Source: Acytostelium subglobosum LB1
Taxonomy: Eukaryota > Evosea > Eumycetozoa > Acytosteliales > Acytosteliaceae
Direction of reading: 5' to 3'
Assembly (NCBI RefSeq): GCF_000787575.1
Contig: NW_012236505.1
Coordinates: 390,316-454,315 of the forward strand
Length of the DNA stretch: 64,000 bases
Part shown: positions 9,793 through 22,628 of the stretch, piece after piece
Numbering within the stretch: position 1 is the stretch's first letter
Layout: each line of letters begins with the position of its first letter
Translations under genes and position numbers: made by a program
The notes under the pieces: model-generated
What the model was told of the DNA's origin: nothing
The model's input: the letters and a program-made list of their open reading frames with translations, nothing else
Database searches by the model: none

Positions 9793-12700
9793 TTAGTTGA
9801 TCATCCTTAGGAGCATTGCCTCAATGGATGCACCTGGACTGAAGGCCATAACAATTCCTTGTTGTAGTCCCTTTCCATTCTCAGCCTTGAGGTTCTTGAT
9901 CTTCTCGATCACACGTTTAAGTACGTAGAGAGCTGAACAGGACACCATGTTTCCATACCACTTCATCACTTCGTAGGACTCGGCCAACTCCTCTGCGCCA
10001 AGGTTGAGACCATTGTGAACAGCCTCCAAGATCTTGCGACCGCCTGGATGCACAGCCCAGAACTCCATGTCACTAATGTCAAGCTCGTGAGCGCCAAGGA
10101 AGCTGTCCATGGTCGACTTGATGTACTTCTCGATTGCGACAGACAGGTGTGGGCGCAGGGACAGGTCAATGCCGCGATCGCCCATATGCATGAACAGTGC
10201 GTCTTGTGAGTCCTTCATCAAATATGAGATGTCATCGACGACTTGAAGCTTGCCAGCCAGCTTGGACTTGGACTGGCAGGTGACCAGTGCGGCAGCACAT
10301 CCATCTGAGAAGATGCAACCAGATACAATGTCACCCTTGTCATTGGGGTCGATGTCCATGTTGGTGGTGGAAGACTCGACTGCCATCACCAGCACGTAGG
10401 TGTCTGGACGGTTCTTGGCGTGGACGGCAGCAGTACGAAGGGCAATGACTGCAGCACCACATCCCATAAAGTTGATCATTGTGCGACCTGCAGTTGGCTC
10501 GAGGTTGAGATCGCGGCACAGCACGGCGTCGATTGATGGCGCAAGGATTCCAGTGGAGGTGACACCAACAACGTGCGAGATCTTGGATCTGTCGATACCG
10601 TTGCGCTGGATGATGCGCTCACCTGCCTCGACAATTGTCTTGTGGACGATGGAGGCAAACATAGTGTTCTTCTCGGATGTGGTCTTGGCGTTGAGTGCCA
10701 TATGATCCTTGGTGTCGACAAACATGTAACGCTCCTTGATCTTGCAGTTCTTGTAGACGTTGGTCATGAATGTGAGCTCGTTGGTGTGGTCCTTGTACGA
10801 GTCAAACACGTGCTTCTGAGTGGTGGCGAATGGCGCTGACAGAGGCTCGATGGCGTAGATGGCTGTTGCGTAGTCGTCGTCATTGTCGCGACGCTGGACT
10901 GGTGCAGTGTGGTTGACGGTGACTGGCACTGGGATGGTCACTACCTCGCGTGGTGAGGCTGGTCTCGACACATTCTTTGGCGATGTGGATACTGGAGAGA
11001 CGGATGCTGGTGTGCTTGGGCTGCTGAATGAGAGTGGTGTGGCGTATGTTGGCAATGAGAGGGCTGGAAGTGTAACATTTTGTTGCACGACCTGAGCATG
11101 ATTTACACGCACTGAAGGCACTTGGAGTGTTGTTGGTGACAACATCATGTGCTTCTTGAGGTCCACTGGCTTCTTCTCATTGTTTGGCTTCTTTGATTGA
11201 ATGATCGATTCAATTGTCCTCTTGACCAACTCATCCTGAGCATTCTTCTTGACACCAGCTGGCTTGCTGGATGAGGATGAAGTGGTGGCGGAGGCAGATG
11301 GGTTGATCTTGTTGATGACAGTGTTGATCGAGGCCTTGGCATCGAGGAGTGAGAGACTTGGAACAAAGACACTGAACTTCTTGTGAATAGAGTTGGACAA
11401 CTCTGAAGCGAGCAAAGAGTCCAGTCCAAGGTCCTTGAAGTTGGCATTGGCGTCAACCTTCTCCAACTTGATCTCCATGATGTTGGAAACAATCTCTTTG
11501 AGTGATTGTTCAATCTCGGCACTTGATTGAGTGTTGTTGCTGACGTCCTCTTGGACCTCATCAGCATGGTGCTCCTCACAGTCATCAACGGCCATGTTGG
11601 CAACGGACTCTACAATGTTGAGACACATCTCTCCTCTGAACGATGGTACTGACGACATCCACTTGTTGAACTTGTAGTCGCAGTAGTGCACAACGGATTC
11701 CTTGGCCTTGACGCTGAGACACTCGACGATACCAGTGGCCATTGCGTCCAAACTGGTGTATGGGGTGAAACCCATGTTGTTCAGAATGAATGTAATGCGC
11801 TCATCGGCAGACATACCAATCTCTGGGATTGGTGCCAAGTGGAGACAGGTGGCGTTCAATCCAGATTGCTTGCGATGCAGTGTGAGAGCCTCGACTAAAC
11901 GGTTGCCAGTGGCGTAGTTGGACTGGCCTGGGTTGCCAAGCGCTGTGATGGCAGATCCGAATGTGACAAAGTAGTCCAATGGTTGCTCGAGAAGCTCGAT
12001 GGATGCATTGTGCAGGTTGAGTGCACTGGTGGCCTTGGAGTGGAATGCAACATTGAATGAGGACAGGGTCTGCTCTACAAGACGCTTGTCTTGGAGAAGT
12101 CCAGCGGTGTGGAACACGCCCTTGATCACATGTCCCTCCTTGATCAACTCGGCAAAGACCGATCTGGTCTTGTTCTCGTTGGTCAAGTCGCACTTCTTCA
12201 CGCACACATTGACTCCGCTCAGACTCTCGATGAATGATTGCTTCTGCTTGGTGTCTGCGCCATTCCTTGAGACAAAGACCAGGTTCTTGGCTCCGAGTTG
12301 GACCATCTTGTTGGCCATTGTCATGGCAAGGCCACCAAGACCGGTGAACATGTAGGTTGCGCCAGTGGCCAGGGTCAAGGGGAGGTCGACAGTGTGAGCG
12401 ACCTTGTTGATGTCGCACCATGACACCAAGTTCTTGCCAATGTGATTGCCAGACGACATGTATCTCAATGATTGAACGACGTTGCTAATGTTGAAGGTGT
12501 TCAATGGCAGTGGGTTGAGGGACTTGGACTCAAACAGTGGCAGCAATGTCTTGTTCATAAGGTTGGCCAAGTATGCTCTGCGGTTGATTGTCATCTGAGC
12601 AACATCAACAGCGAGATATGAGAGGTTGTTGCGGAATGGAAGTAATCCAATCTTTGAGTCAGAGTAGATGTCCTTCTTTCCAATCTCAACGAAGCGTCCG

Positions 12701-15700
12701 TAGTTGGCAAGTGATAGGATGCTCTTGGCAATGAGGTCGCCAGACAGTGAGTTGAGGACAACGTCAACACCTGCACCATTTGTGAGGCGCATGATGTCGT
12801 CGTGGAAGCTGGCATTTCTGGAGTTGAGGATGTGGTCGGCGGCGATGCCAATGGTCTTCATGAACTCGACCTTGTCCTTGGTGCCCACTGATACGAATAT
12901 CTCTGCGCCCAGGTGCTTGGCGATCTGGACGGCGGACAGACCAACACCACCTGCAGCCGAGTGGATGAGGATCTTCTCGCCTGCTTGGAGCTTGGCTTGT
13001 ACGACGATTGAGTACCATGCAGTGAGGAACGTGATTGGGATGGTGCAGGCTTGCTCGGAGGTCATGTTGGTGGGGATGGAGAAGACGAGGTCAGCGTCGC
13101 AGGTGATGTGCGAGCACATTGATCTGGCCATGTTGATGCCAAACACCTTGTCTCCAACAGTGAGGTGCGAAACTCCATTGCCAACGGCTGTGACTACACC
13201 AGCAAACTCATCACCAATGGTGGCAATGTGGTTGGCATCATAGTCTCTTCCAAGGGTCTTGAGGATGTCTCTAAAGTTCAGTGATGTGATGTCCACCTTG
13301 ATCTCAACCTGTCCATCCTTTGGTGACACTCTAGCGGTCTCCACGATTGACAGATCAGAGATGACACCATTATCACAGATCTCGACCTGATAGCGACGCT
13401 CGTCTTTTGGTGCCACCACGGTGCTCTTGATCGACTCGTCCAAAACAAGTTGTGATTGGAAGTCGTAGGTGTATCTCTTTGAGGATCTGAAAGCGACCTC
13501 CCATTTAGATTCGACACGCGATAGCTCGTCCACAAGTAGTGTGGCACAGACTGATGGCGACTGAAGGGTGGCAGAGTCGAGGTCGATCATTGAGCTGTGC
13601 ATGGCGGTGTACTCATTGCAGAATACACGCAACATTCCAATCAATGAGTACTGGGTGAAGTCCACCTGATCAGCCATGTCAATGCTCTGGCCATGCTTGG
13701 TGACCAGTGTCAGACGTCCACTGACCTCGTTGCTCATGGCCTGTTGGAGGATGAGCAGCAAAGAGGCGTAGGATTGCTCGACCAGGGCGGTGCATGGAGC
13801 GGAGACAGTGTTGTTGTCAACAAAGAATGATGGGAGGATGATCATGTGACATTGAGTCTTGGCAAACATGTTGAAGAGATGGATGTAGTCGGCGGCGACA
13901 GGGGTCTTTGGCACAGAGATCACGTTGCCAACAGTGTCAACGACGTAGTGGGTGAGTGAGTCACCAAACTGCTTGACAATGTACAGTTGATCCTGAGTCA
14001 GATTGTGGGTGTTGATCAGACTGGACACGACACTGATTGTCAAATCAGATGATTCATCATCAGCAAACAGCACGTATTTGTTGAAGCGAGTGGTGTCATG
14101 GCTGATGGCACCCTCATTGGACATTGACCACTTGCAGCTGTACAATTGATCATTGAGCTGGACTGTGGCCGATGTGGATTCAGAAGTGGATGATGCTCTG
14201 GCAATGCACTTCATGGTCAGATTGTTGAACTGGCAGACGACTGTTCCATCGGGCTTGGCCACAGAGATATCACAGACAAAGGTGGTCTTGTCCTTGTGAT
14301 TGGTGATCGTGGTGTATGAGTGCAATGGTGCTCTAATGTCTGTGACCATCTGAGGGATCAAGGTCAGCTTGTCGAATGACTGAGGGATCCAGAGTCCTTG
14401 GCGCTTCTGCTCAATGGGCACAAAGCATGATTGGAAGACACCATCCAGCACTGAAGGGTGCAGCAGGGCAAAGTCAGAGTTGGTGTGGGCGTTCAGTTCA
14501 GAGGTGGATGGCAGCACGATCTCAGAAACCTGGCTCATGTTGTCAGACTTGGGAGCACATCTCTTGAGTGCTTGGAATGATGGGCCATAGTTGTAGCCAA
14601 GCTTGACAATCTTGGCATAGAACTCATTGCCATCGATAACATTGTCACACTCGAATGGGTTGTTAACAGAGGATGATTGAGTGTTCTTGAGCTCGGTGAC
14701 GTTGGACTGAGTGATGTTGCCAGTGGCGTGGACGGTCCATTTGACGGGGACGCTGGTGGCATCAGAGATGCTTCCAATCTCAAAGTGGGTCAGCTTGCTG
14801 TTGAAGTTGATCTGCATCACCATGTTGAACTTGGCGTCAATCTCCAGTGCAGTTTGGATCTGGAAGTTGGTGACCTCAAAGTTGGACGAGGGCAACTCGA
14901 GGGCCAACTCGCTCATGGCGGCGTACACCACCTCGAGGAAGAAGGCGTAGGGCACGATAGCTACCTTTTGGATCTGGTGGTCGGCCAAGTACTTGAAGCG
15001 AGACGAGTCCATGGTGACCTCGAATGATGGTGACAATGAGACGAGGCGACGTGTGAGCGAGCTGCGCTTGGGCATGGCCAGACGATCGGTCATTGATTGG
15101 GCTGACTCGATCCAGTAGGTGTCCATGTTCCAGCGACGAGCTGGAAGGCGCAGGGCAGTGTGGCGACGGCGGCGGTACAATGCCTCCCAGTTGGTTGAGT
15201 AGCCATTGACATAGAGCTTGGAGAGCAAGGACATGATTGTGTCGTGGTTTGATGCATCACGCGACATGGTTGACAGGATCACGTGGTTGGTCGATCGCTC
15301 ACGAATCATGTGATTGACAAAGTATGAGATGATGGGGTGGGCAGAGATCTCGAGGAAGCAGTCCATCTCCTCACGGTTCATCAACTCGGTGAGTGCCTCC
15401 TTGAACATGACAGTCTCACGAAGGTTGCTCCACCAGTAGTTCACTCCCAGTGTCTGGTAGTTGGAGGAGTCGATCAGTTGGCCGGTGGTCGTGGAGTAGA
15501 ATGGGACCTTTGGACAGCTGAGGGTGATGTTGGGGAAGAGCTTGAAGAACTCATCCTTGATCGTGTCCATCAGGTATGAGTGGAAGCCTGCGTTGATCCT
15601 GATTGGCTTGAAAGCAACGTGCTCATCCTTCATAATGTTCATGAAGGTCTCCATGGCTGCGTTGCTGCCACTGATGCCAACTGATTTTGATGAGTTGTTG

Positions 15701-17960
15701 CCAGCAATGACGATCTGACCAGCAAGGCCATAGCGATCAGCCAATGCCAAGATGTCATCCTTGGATGACACAACGATGCACATCTTGCCAGTGCCAGTGG
15801 TCTTGTTCTGGAGATGACTGCGAGTCCACATCAACTTGATAGAGTCCTCGAGTGTGAGCATGCCAGCGATGTGAGCGGCAACGACCTCACCCAGTGAGTG
15901 ACCGATGATTGATGATGGGCGGACGCCAGCCTCCTTGAGCACGGCGGCAATGCCGACTTGAACGGCAAAAATTGATGGTTGGGCCAACCAAGTGTCATGG
16001 ATGGCCTCAGTGTTCCTTGGGTCAAACAGCTTGTCGATGAGCGACCAGCCAGACAGAGCTTGGAACAGGCTCGAGCATCTGATGAACTGGCTGCGGAACA
16101 CTGCATTACCCTCAAACAACTCCTTGCCCATTGAGATCCATTGTTGGCCTTGACCCGAGCAGACGAAGGCGATCTTCTTCTTGTCGAATTGATTGGAGGC
16201 GTCTGATGACTCCTTGCGGATGATGCACGAGTCTGAGACCTCGGGGTCATTGATGTAGGACTCCATCTTCTCCTTGAGATCTTGGATAGAGTTGATGAGG
16301 AATGATAGACGGTTTGAGAGATGGTTGGTGCGAACGGTTGAAGTGTAGCAGAGATCCTTGAGACTGATGCACTCGCCCTCATTCTCAATGTACTCGAGCA
16401 TGTCCTGAACGCGCTCAGCCATCACTGCTGGGTCATTCACATTCACAGAGACTGTGAACACCTCCATGTGCTGGGAGGCTGAGATGGCAGCCTCCTCACC
16501 GTCAGAGAGGTCGAATGACGCCTTCAGGTTGGGGATGTAGTTGGAGATCAACACGCTGGCATTGGATCCACCAACACCAAACGAGTTGACAATGGCAAGA
16601 CGTCTGTCGTCGCCCCACTCCATAGTGGTGGTTGGCACCAACAGATTGTACTTGTCGAATGGGATCTTGGGGTTGAGTGTGGCGAAGCCCTTGGTGCACA
16701 TTGGTGACAGAGTCCTCATCTTGAGACTGGCCATTGATCTGAGCACGCCACAAATGCCAGAGGCACCCTCCAAATGACCAATGTTGCTCTTGACACTGCC
16801 GATTGGCAATGGGGTGTCACGATGCTTACCAATGGCATTACCGATTGCTTCCAACTCATTGGCGTCACCCATCTGAGTACCAGTGCCATGACACTCAAAG
16901 TAACCAATATCCTTTGGCAAAACGTTAGCTCCATCCAACAGTCTGTTCAACAGTGCCTCCTGCTGAACAGCTCTTGGTGCTGTGATGCCACTTGGTGTTT
17001 GGCCATTCTATAAAGTATGAGTAAGTTAGTGTCTATCACTTGCTGATGGTTTGATGAATGAAGGTACATACTTGATTGGTGGCAGTATTGATGATAACAC
17101 AGTGAATGTCATCTTTGTCCTTGACAGCGTCGGAGAGATTCTTGAGAATGAGTACTCCAGCACCTTCGGCGCGGACATAGCCAGAGGCACGCTCATCGAA
17201 ACTGTAGCAACGACCGGATGGGTCGGTAGAGAGAAGACCAGCCTTGCCATAGTCGAGTGATTGAAGTGGTGATGATACAATGTTGACACCGCCGACGATG
17301 GCCATGCGACACTCGTCTCTCCATATGCTGTTGGCACCCAAGTGGATGGCAACCAATGATGAAGAGCAGGCAGTGTTGACAGTCATGCTTGGTCCGGCAA
17401 TGTCCAAGAAGTAGGACAGACGGTTTGAAAGGAATGATGAGTTGCAACCCTGTGTGGTAAACTGATTGATCTCAGACTGACCCATCGTGCGTTGATAGTC
17501 AGATGAGCTCGATCCAATAAACACACCAGTAGTTGTACCCTTCAATTGCTTTGTAGACAACTTTGCATCCTCAAGTGCTTCCATCGCAACCTTTAAGTGT
17601 GATTGAGTTAGTGATTGATTGATTGATTGAATGAAAGATACATACTTGAAGGATTAGTCTTTGTTGTGGATCAACTTGAGCAGCCTCTTTGGGAGACATG
17701 CCAAAGAACTGTGGATCAAACTTGTCAATGTCGTTGATGAAGCCACCGATGCGGTTGTTGAGCTTGAACTCCTTGGAAGCAAGGGTGTCAGCATCCCATC
17801 TATCTGTGGGAATGTTTGTCAAACAGTCGGTGCCATTGGCAACAATATTCCAGAACTGATCGATGTTTGTTATATCACCTGGTAGCTTGCATCCAACTCC
17901 AATGATAGCGATTGGTTGATTTCTGAACATCATGATGTTTTGTAAATTTGTGGTAAACAA
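9793..17960 (-). CDS. Steely-type hybrid synthase: type I PKS fused to type III PKS
   Basis: Exons 17960-17646, 17590-17072 and 17007-9793 give 2682 residues. Domains in order: ketosynthase (Cys in TACSSS near 180, HGTGT, SNIGHLEGASG), acyltransferase (GHSLGE near 650), dehydratase (LADHQIQ near 954), enoylreductase (AAGGVGLSAVQIA near 1632), ketoreductase (Tyr of NPGQSNYATGN near 1975), acyl carrier (LGLDSLLASEL near 2139) and a C-terminal chalcone-synthase-like enzyme with its Cys (NFMGCGAAV), His (AVHPGGRK) and Asn (YGNMVSCS). Known Steely enzymes pass an acyl chain from the carrier protein straight to the type III domain: StlA makes an alkylresorcinol-type product (MPBD) and StlB the acylphloroglucinol of DIF-1. 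I see no methyltransferase motif between dehydratase and enoylreductase, and the protein is shorter than StlA (3147) and StlB (2968). I cannot assign A or B. Start could also be the Met pair about nine codons in. Confidence 0.93.
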
Positions 17961-19493
17961 TTAATGTTTGTTTATGGGTTAATTACAATATATTGTAGTA
18001 GTAGTAATGTTATATATATAATGATTGTAGTAGGTAATGGTATAATAATAATATTAATTTAAATAATTAAATTTAACAATATGGTAGTACTGTACCGTCG
18101 ATTATAATAATAAATAATGATAATGATAATTATTCTGGATAATAATAAACGGTTGTAATGTTATATTATTGAATGATCTTGATGATGACTTTTGATTGAT
18201 TGGTAAGTATAGTATAATAAAGTATAGTATAGTATATGTATCGATATAGTAAAATATAAAAATATATATGATTATTATAATAATTATCTACAAGATTGGT
18301 AGTGGTATACAACAAGAGAGATAGAGAAAGGTAGTAATGTTAAATGATTGGTAATGTAACTATGTTTATAGTTTTATATTAATATATATATTGAATGGAT
18401 GGATGGTAGAAGTAAAGTTCTTGATTCCAGTTGGTCCAAACACATCTTTAAATAAATATTTATAACACCCTCAAAGTAGGATGGTGGGGGGCGAAGGATG
18501 GTACTACAACTTCATCATTCACAGGCAAGCAAGAGGCAAGCAGGCTAGGCTTGGCCCAACCAAGTTCGCCAAAAACATTGCAAGGTCTTCATCTTTAGAT
18601 GTCGGTAGACACTCTGAATATGTGACCATTCGTGGCTGTGCTATGTTGGGTAAACGATCAGAACATCCATCAACCAACACCAACGAACAAACACATCATG
18701 CATCAGATGCCTGTTCATCTTCTTGCTCTAATGATGCCAACAAAACACACACACACAAACACAAGTCATTGTGAGTGTGTCGGTGTGACCAATCACCAGC
18801 AGTCTGTCGATTTAAAAGTGTGGTGCAAAAACACGGGTGATTGGTTGAACACGAGAGTTGTGGTGGAGTGTGTTTGTACAGGTGTACAAAGGTGGATGGA
18901 TGAGATGCGATGCGTTGCAGAAAGGATAGTTGAGTGGATGGATGAATTTAAGGGCTACTGCTGGCTGCTATCAATCGTTCACTGGCATAGGCGACAGGCG
19001 ATGACTTCATTTATGATGTTAGTGGACAATGATGCCAACTTCAAGGAACTCTTATAAACGAATGGTCAACATTTGCCACCATGGGTTCCAACATACATAG
19101 GCCTATCCATCCTACTACTAATGTTTGAGTTGTCACTGCGATATTTAACAATTTGTAAGTGTAATGTATTAAATGACCATTGTGAGAGTGTTAACTTACT
19201 TGTTACTTTCAAAGTTAATGTGTGTGGTTCGGTCACATTCTATCACAATCAGAACTCTAATATTGACTGAGTAATCGGTAACTGACCCAACAAACAAACA
19301 AACAATGGTCTGAAATGCTTCTTCGTCATTGAACATCCACACATCCTAACAAATGTTACACACTTCGATCGAGAGGGCCATCACAATCCATCCATTAATC
19401 TGATCAACTTTGTGTTATGTACGTATATTGCCTGAATAGGCCTTTGGAGTAATGGTGTTACACCTGTTACACTCGAGTGGTGTCTTATGATTG
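17961..19493. other. Upstream region of the Steely gene, no confident gene
   Basis: About 1.5 kb. The first 500 bp are very AT-rich with TATATA and GATT repeats and are the likely promoter of the Steely gene. From about 18480 to 19060 base composition is more balanced and there are two overlapping plus-strand frames (18481-18774 and 18632-19057). Neither shows a domain, a good start or homology I recognise, so they are not called. Confidence 0.5.
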
Positions 19494-22484
19494 TCAATGA
19501 TGAGGTTGGTGATTAAAGAATTGCATTGGATAGTTGGCTGGAAGAGTCATCAGGAGGTCAATGGAATTGCAGAGGAATTGGATATGATCACTGGAGGAGG
19601 AGTCTTGAGACTGATGTTGTTGATAGATGAACTTGCACATTCGATACAACGGGTATCTCTCAATGCTCTTCCCACTGCTGATTGCTCCAAACAGGTTACT
19701 GTTGTTGATGTTGTTGGTGTTGTTTTGACTGCTGCCAACACTGTGTAGAAGTAACGCCACCAAGTTACAAGCGATACTGTAGCATTCCATTATACTCCTC
19801 GATTCGTTCCAATGATGATTGTGATCTGGCTGTTGTTGACGCTGCAATGATTGGCGAGTTGAATGGCTCAGTGGCATGAGTTGAGAGTATTGCTTCGACA
19901 TGGTTTGGAATGATTGTATCCTGCTCTGCAGCAGTGTCGATGCACGTGGTGTGATGTTGGACAATGTAAAGTATTGGCTCAACAGTAGCTTGATGTTAAG
20001 TAGATTATACAGGTATCGCTCTCGCAATGTGATAAAGTTCTCTTGGAATGACAGAGATCTCTCTTGAATACTGCTGGCCTATATCGCGCGATGTGTGAGT
20101 GGGTTGGCTCCAGGGTTGATTGATTGAATGATGGACTTACCTTTAAAGAGATGAGGGTAGTGTTGAGTTGTGTCAAGAGTGACGACATGCTTGGAACTCC
20201 ACTGCCAGTGCCAGTGCCAGTGTCCATTGGGTCCAATATGTTGGAGCCTCTTCTGCTACCATTACTACTAATGTTGTGCTCGATTGTTACAAAGCTCAGT
20301 AGTGATTTCAACCAGAAGTAGTTATACTCTGATGACACCTTGGTCAAAAGGTGTCTGTAAATAGTTGCAGCTACAAGATGAAATCCATGTTTCTGAGCAT
20401 GTTGTGCCAGCTGATATGTACACCATTGCATGTTTGGCAATTGACAGATGGCTTCAATCTGTGGCAGCAATGCATCAACAACATCAGTCATCAACTGTAT
20501 GTGTTCATCGTATGATCTAAATATCGAGATGATCATCGACACCTTTGTTTGGAATGAACGATCTTGATTAGTTGGTGTTGCCAGTGTCCCTTCTCCTCCC
20601 TCTCCAGCTTCAACTTACAATAATCTTTGGATTTCCTTGTTGAGATACAGTCTCGCCCAAGAATGATATGATCTTGTCAAAGTGTGGATGCATGGATGAC
20701 TTGGAGAATGGGATATATATCGATATGCAATGAATGAGGTGCTCTATAGTGTCATCTGACACCTTGCCAAAGAGTGAGATGATCGTACTTGTGACTGCGC
20801 CAGAGTATGAAGGATATTGTCTCAACAACTTAATGATCGAAGACAATGTCTTGGAGTGTTTGGAGAGTGATGATGATGTATTCGTTGAATACTTGTCGCG
20901 CAATATATGACATATCCTCTCAATGAATTGGAGGACTGGAAGGCTAGGCGTTAGTCAAGGTGTTGGATTGATCCTACTCAAACAAACACATACCAAGTGA
21001 TTGATCGTTTGATTGATCCTCCAGGAGTAGGTTGGTGATTATCTCAACGGATCGATCAGAGAGCATGCTATTGTCATGCGTTGTGAACTGCATTAGTGTG
21101 ATGGTATATTTCTGTTTGTCGTCCAGTATTGACTTGTATTGTATCGATGACAGATGTGACAGTAGTAACAAACAATGATACTTGATCGTATCACTGACCT
21201 GATCATCATCCAAAAGTCCAAAGATATCCTAATATTGTATAACATGAATGAGTTACAATATGATTGATTGATTGATTGATTGATTGATCAGTTACATACG
21301 TTGAATGGGAAGATTGAGTGAGGTGACATCTTTGCCAAGCGCTGCAAGCACTTGAGTCCTGTCACTTTGACCTTTAGTCGAGGGTCTTGGAGAACGTAGT
21401 TCATAAGGAATGTGATCTGGAGGAAGGTAAAGGGTCAAGGTCAGATTCAATGTCATTGAACAAGAATCAAAAGAAACATACATGATCGTTAACATGGAGT
21501 AGATGCTTTGATGCCAACTCTGTCATTGTGTCAAGGATGAGGGTCACTGGCACAACAGAGGGATAGAGGTCGAGAAGACCAATCAACATGGCGCGGGACT
21601 GGTTGGATATCAGATGATTGTGATGCATGTGGCGGAACAGTCGTGTGTACTTGAGTTTGGTGAGGGGCGGTGTTTCAATGGCCTGGATGATCGAGTTGAT
21701 CTTCTCAATGATGCTGTCAGAGAACAATGGAGAGATCTCGCACAGCTTGTCCATGATGAAGTAGTTAGCATTGGCCTCGACCTGATCGTGAGTCTGCATG
21801 CATGATCGAATACTATGATGTATATACAGCTTGTCGGCAATCAACAGTGGCACTGAGCCGAGTACACGCAGTGCCAAAGCTCTTGCCACAGTATCATTTG
21901 ACAGTATTACACTGTGTATCCTCTTCAACACCTCATCAATGTTTGATATTCTATGTATCTCTTGTGAACACTCTTGGAACACCTTTAGTATACGATACTT
22001 GACAATGTTGTTGCTGTGACAAGGGTAGGGTAAGGTAGGGTAAGTGAGTGGCTCTGTTGGTGATGCGAATGATCAGACAAACATACCTTGTTCTAAAGAT
22101 ATCGGCAAGTTTGATTATTGAGGATGTAACGACGAGAGGCGTTGGGTGGTACTTGATGAGGTGGGCGTAGAAGAGGATGGATTCGACTTGGTCGCCGAGG
22201 TTGGGCGATCGGATACCCTTGTCAATCTCCATGATGATGTTGGCACACTCGCGATCCTCCTCTTTGGTGTCCATCATGCTGGGTGCATCCTGATGCTGCT
22301 GTGATTGCTGTTGCTGCGACTGCTGTTGAGTGACACTGCTGCTATTAGTCGAACCACCGCCCACACCATGTTGTTGCTGCTCCTTGCTCATTGACAATGT
22401 ATTGAACAATGCAAACAATGAGTTTGGTGGCAATGAGCTGGACAGCAATGACGATGATGATAATGATGGTATTGCTCTTTCCAT
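19494..22484 (-). CDS. ints7: Integrator complex subunit 7
   Basis: Seven exons (22484-22087, 22013-21482, 21416-21300, 21228-20994, 20935-20619, 20542-20141, 20078-19494) join in frame to 861 residues; the human protein is 962. After a Gln/Ser-rich start, the conserved block begins with IIMEIDKGIRSPNLGDQVES, followed by LADIFR, IHSVILSNDTVARALALRVLGS, HHSIR and LFRHMHHNHLIS; all line up with human INTS7. The rest is alpha-helical repeats. Integrator binds RNA polymerase II, cleaves snRNA precursors and terminates short transcripts; INTS7 is part of its backbone with INTS2, 5 and 6. The first five conserved introns are short with GTATGT or GTAAGT donors. The last exon is weakly conserved, so the C-terminus is the least certain part. 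Confidence 0.87.
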
Positions 22485-22628
22485 CTTTCTTTCTCTCTAT
22501 CTATCTATGTATTATCTCTTTGATTGAGTGATTCAGAATGAATGAATGATCATTTAGTTTTGAACTTCACAAAATATAATCACCCAAACAAAGTGTTGGC
22601 GTTTCCAGGATTGCCTTTATTCAATCAA

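Noticed and set aside
18481-19057. Two overlapping plus-strand ORFs of 97 and 141 codons
   Set aside because: No recognisable domain, different frames compete, and (CA)n makes up part of the sequence.
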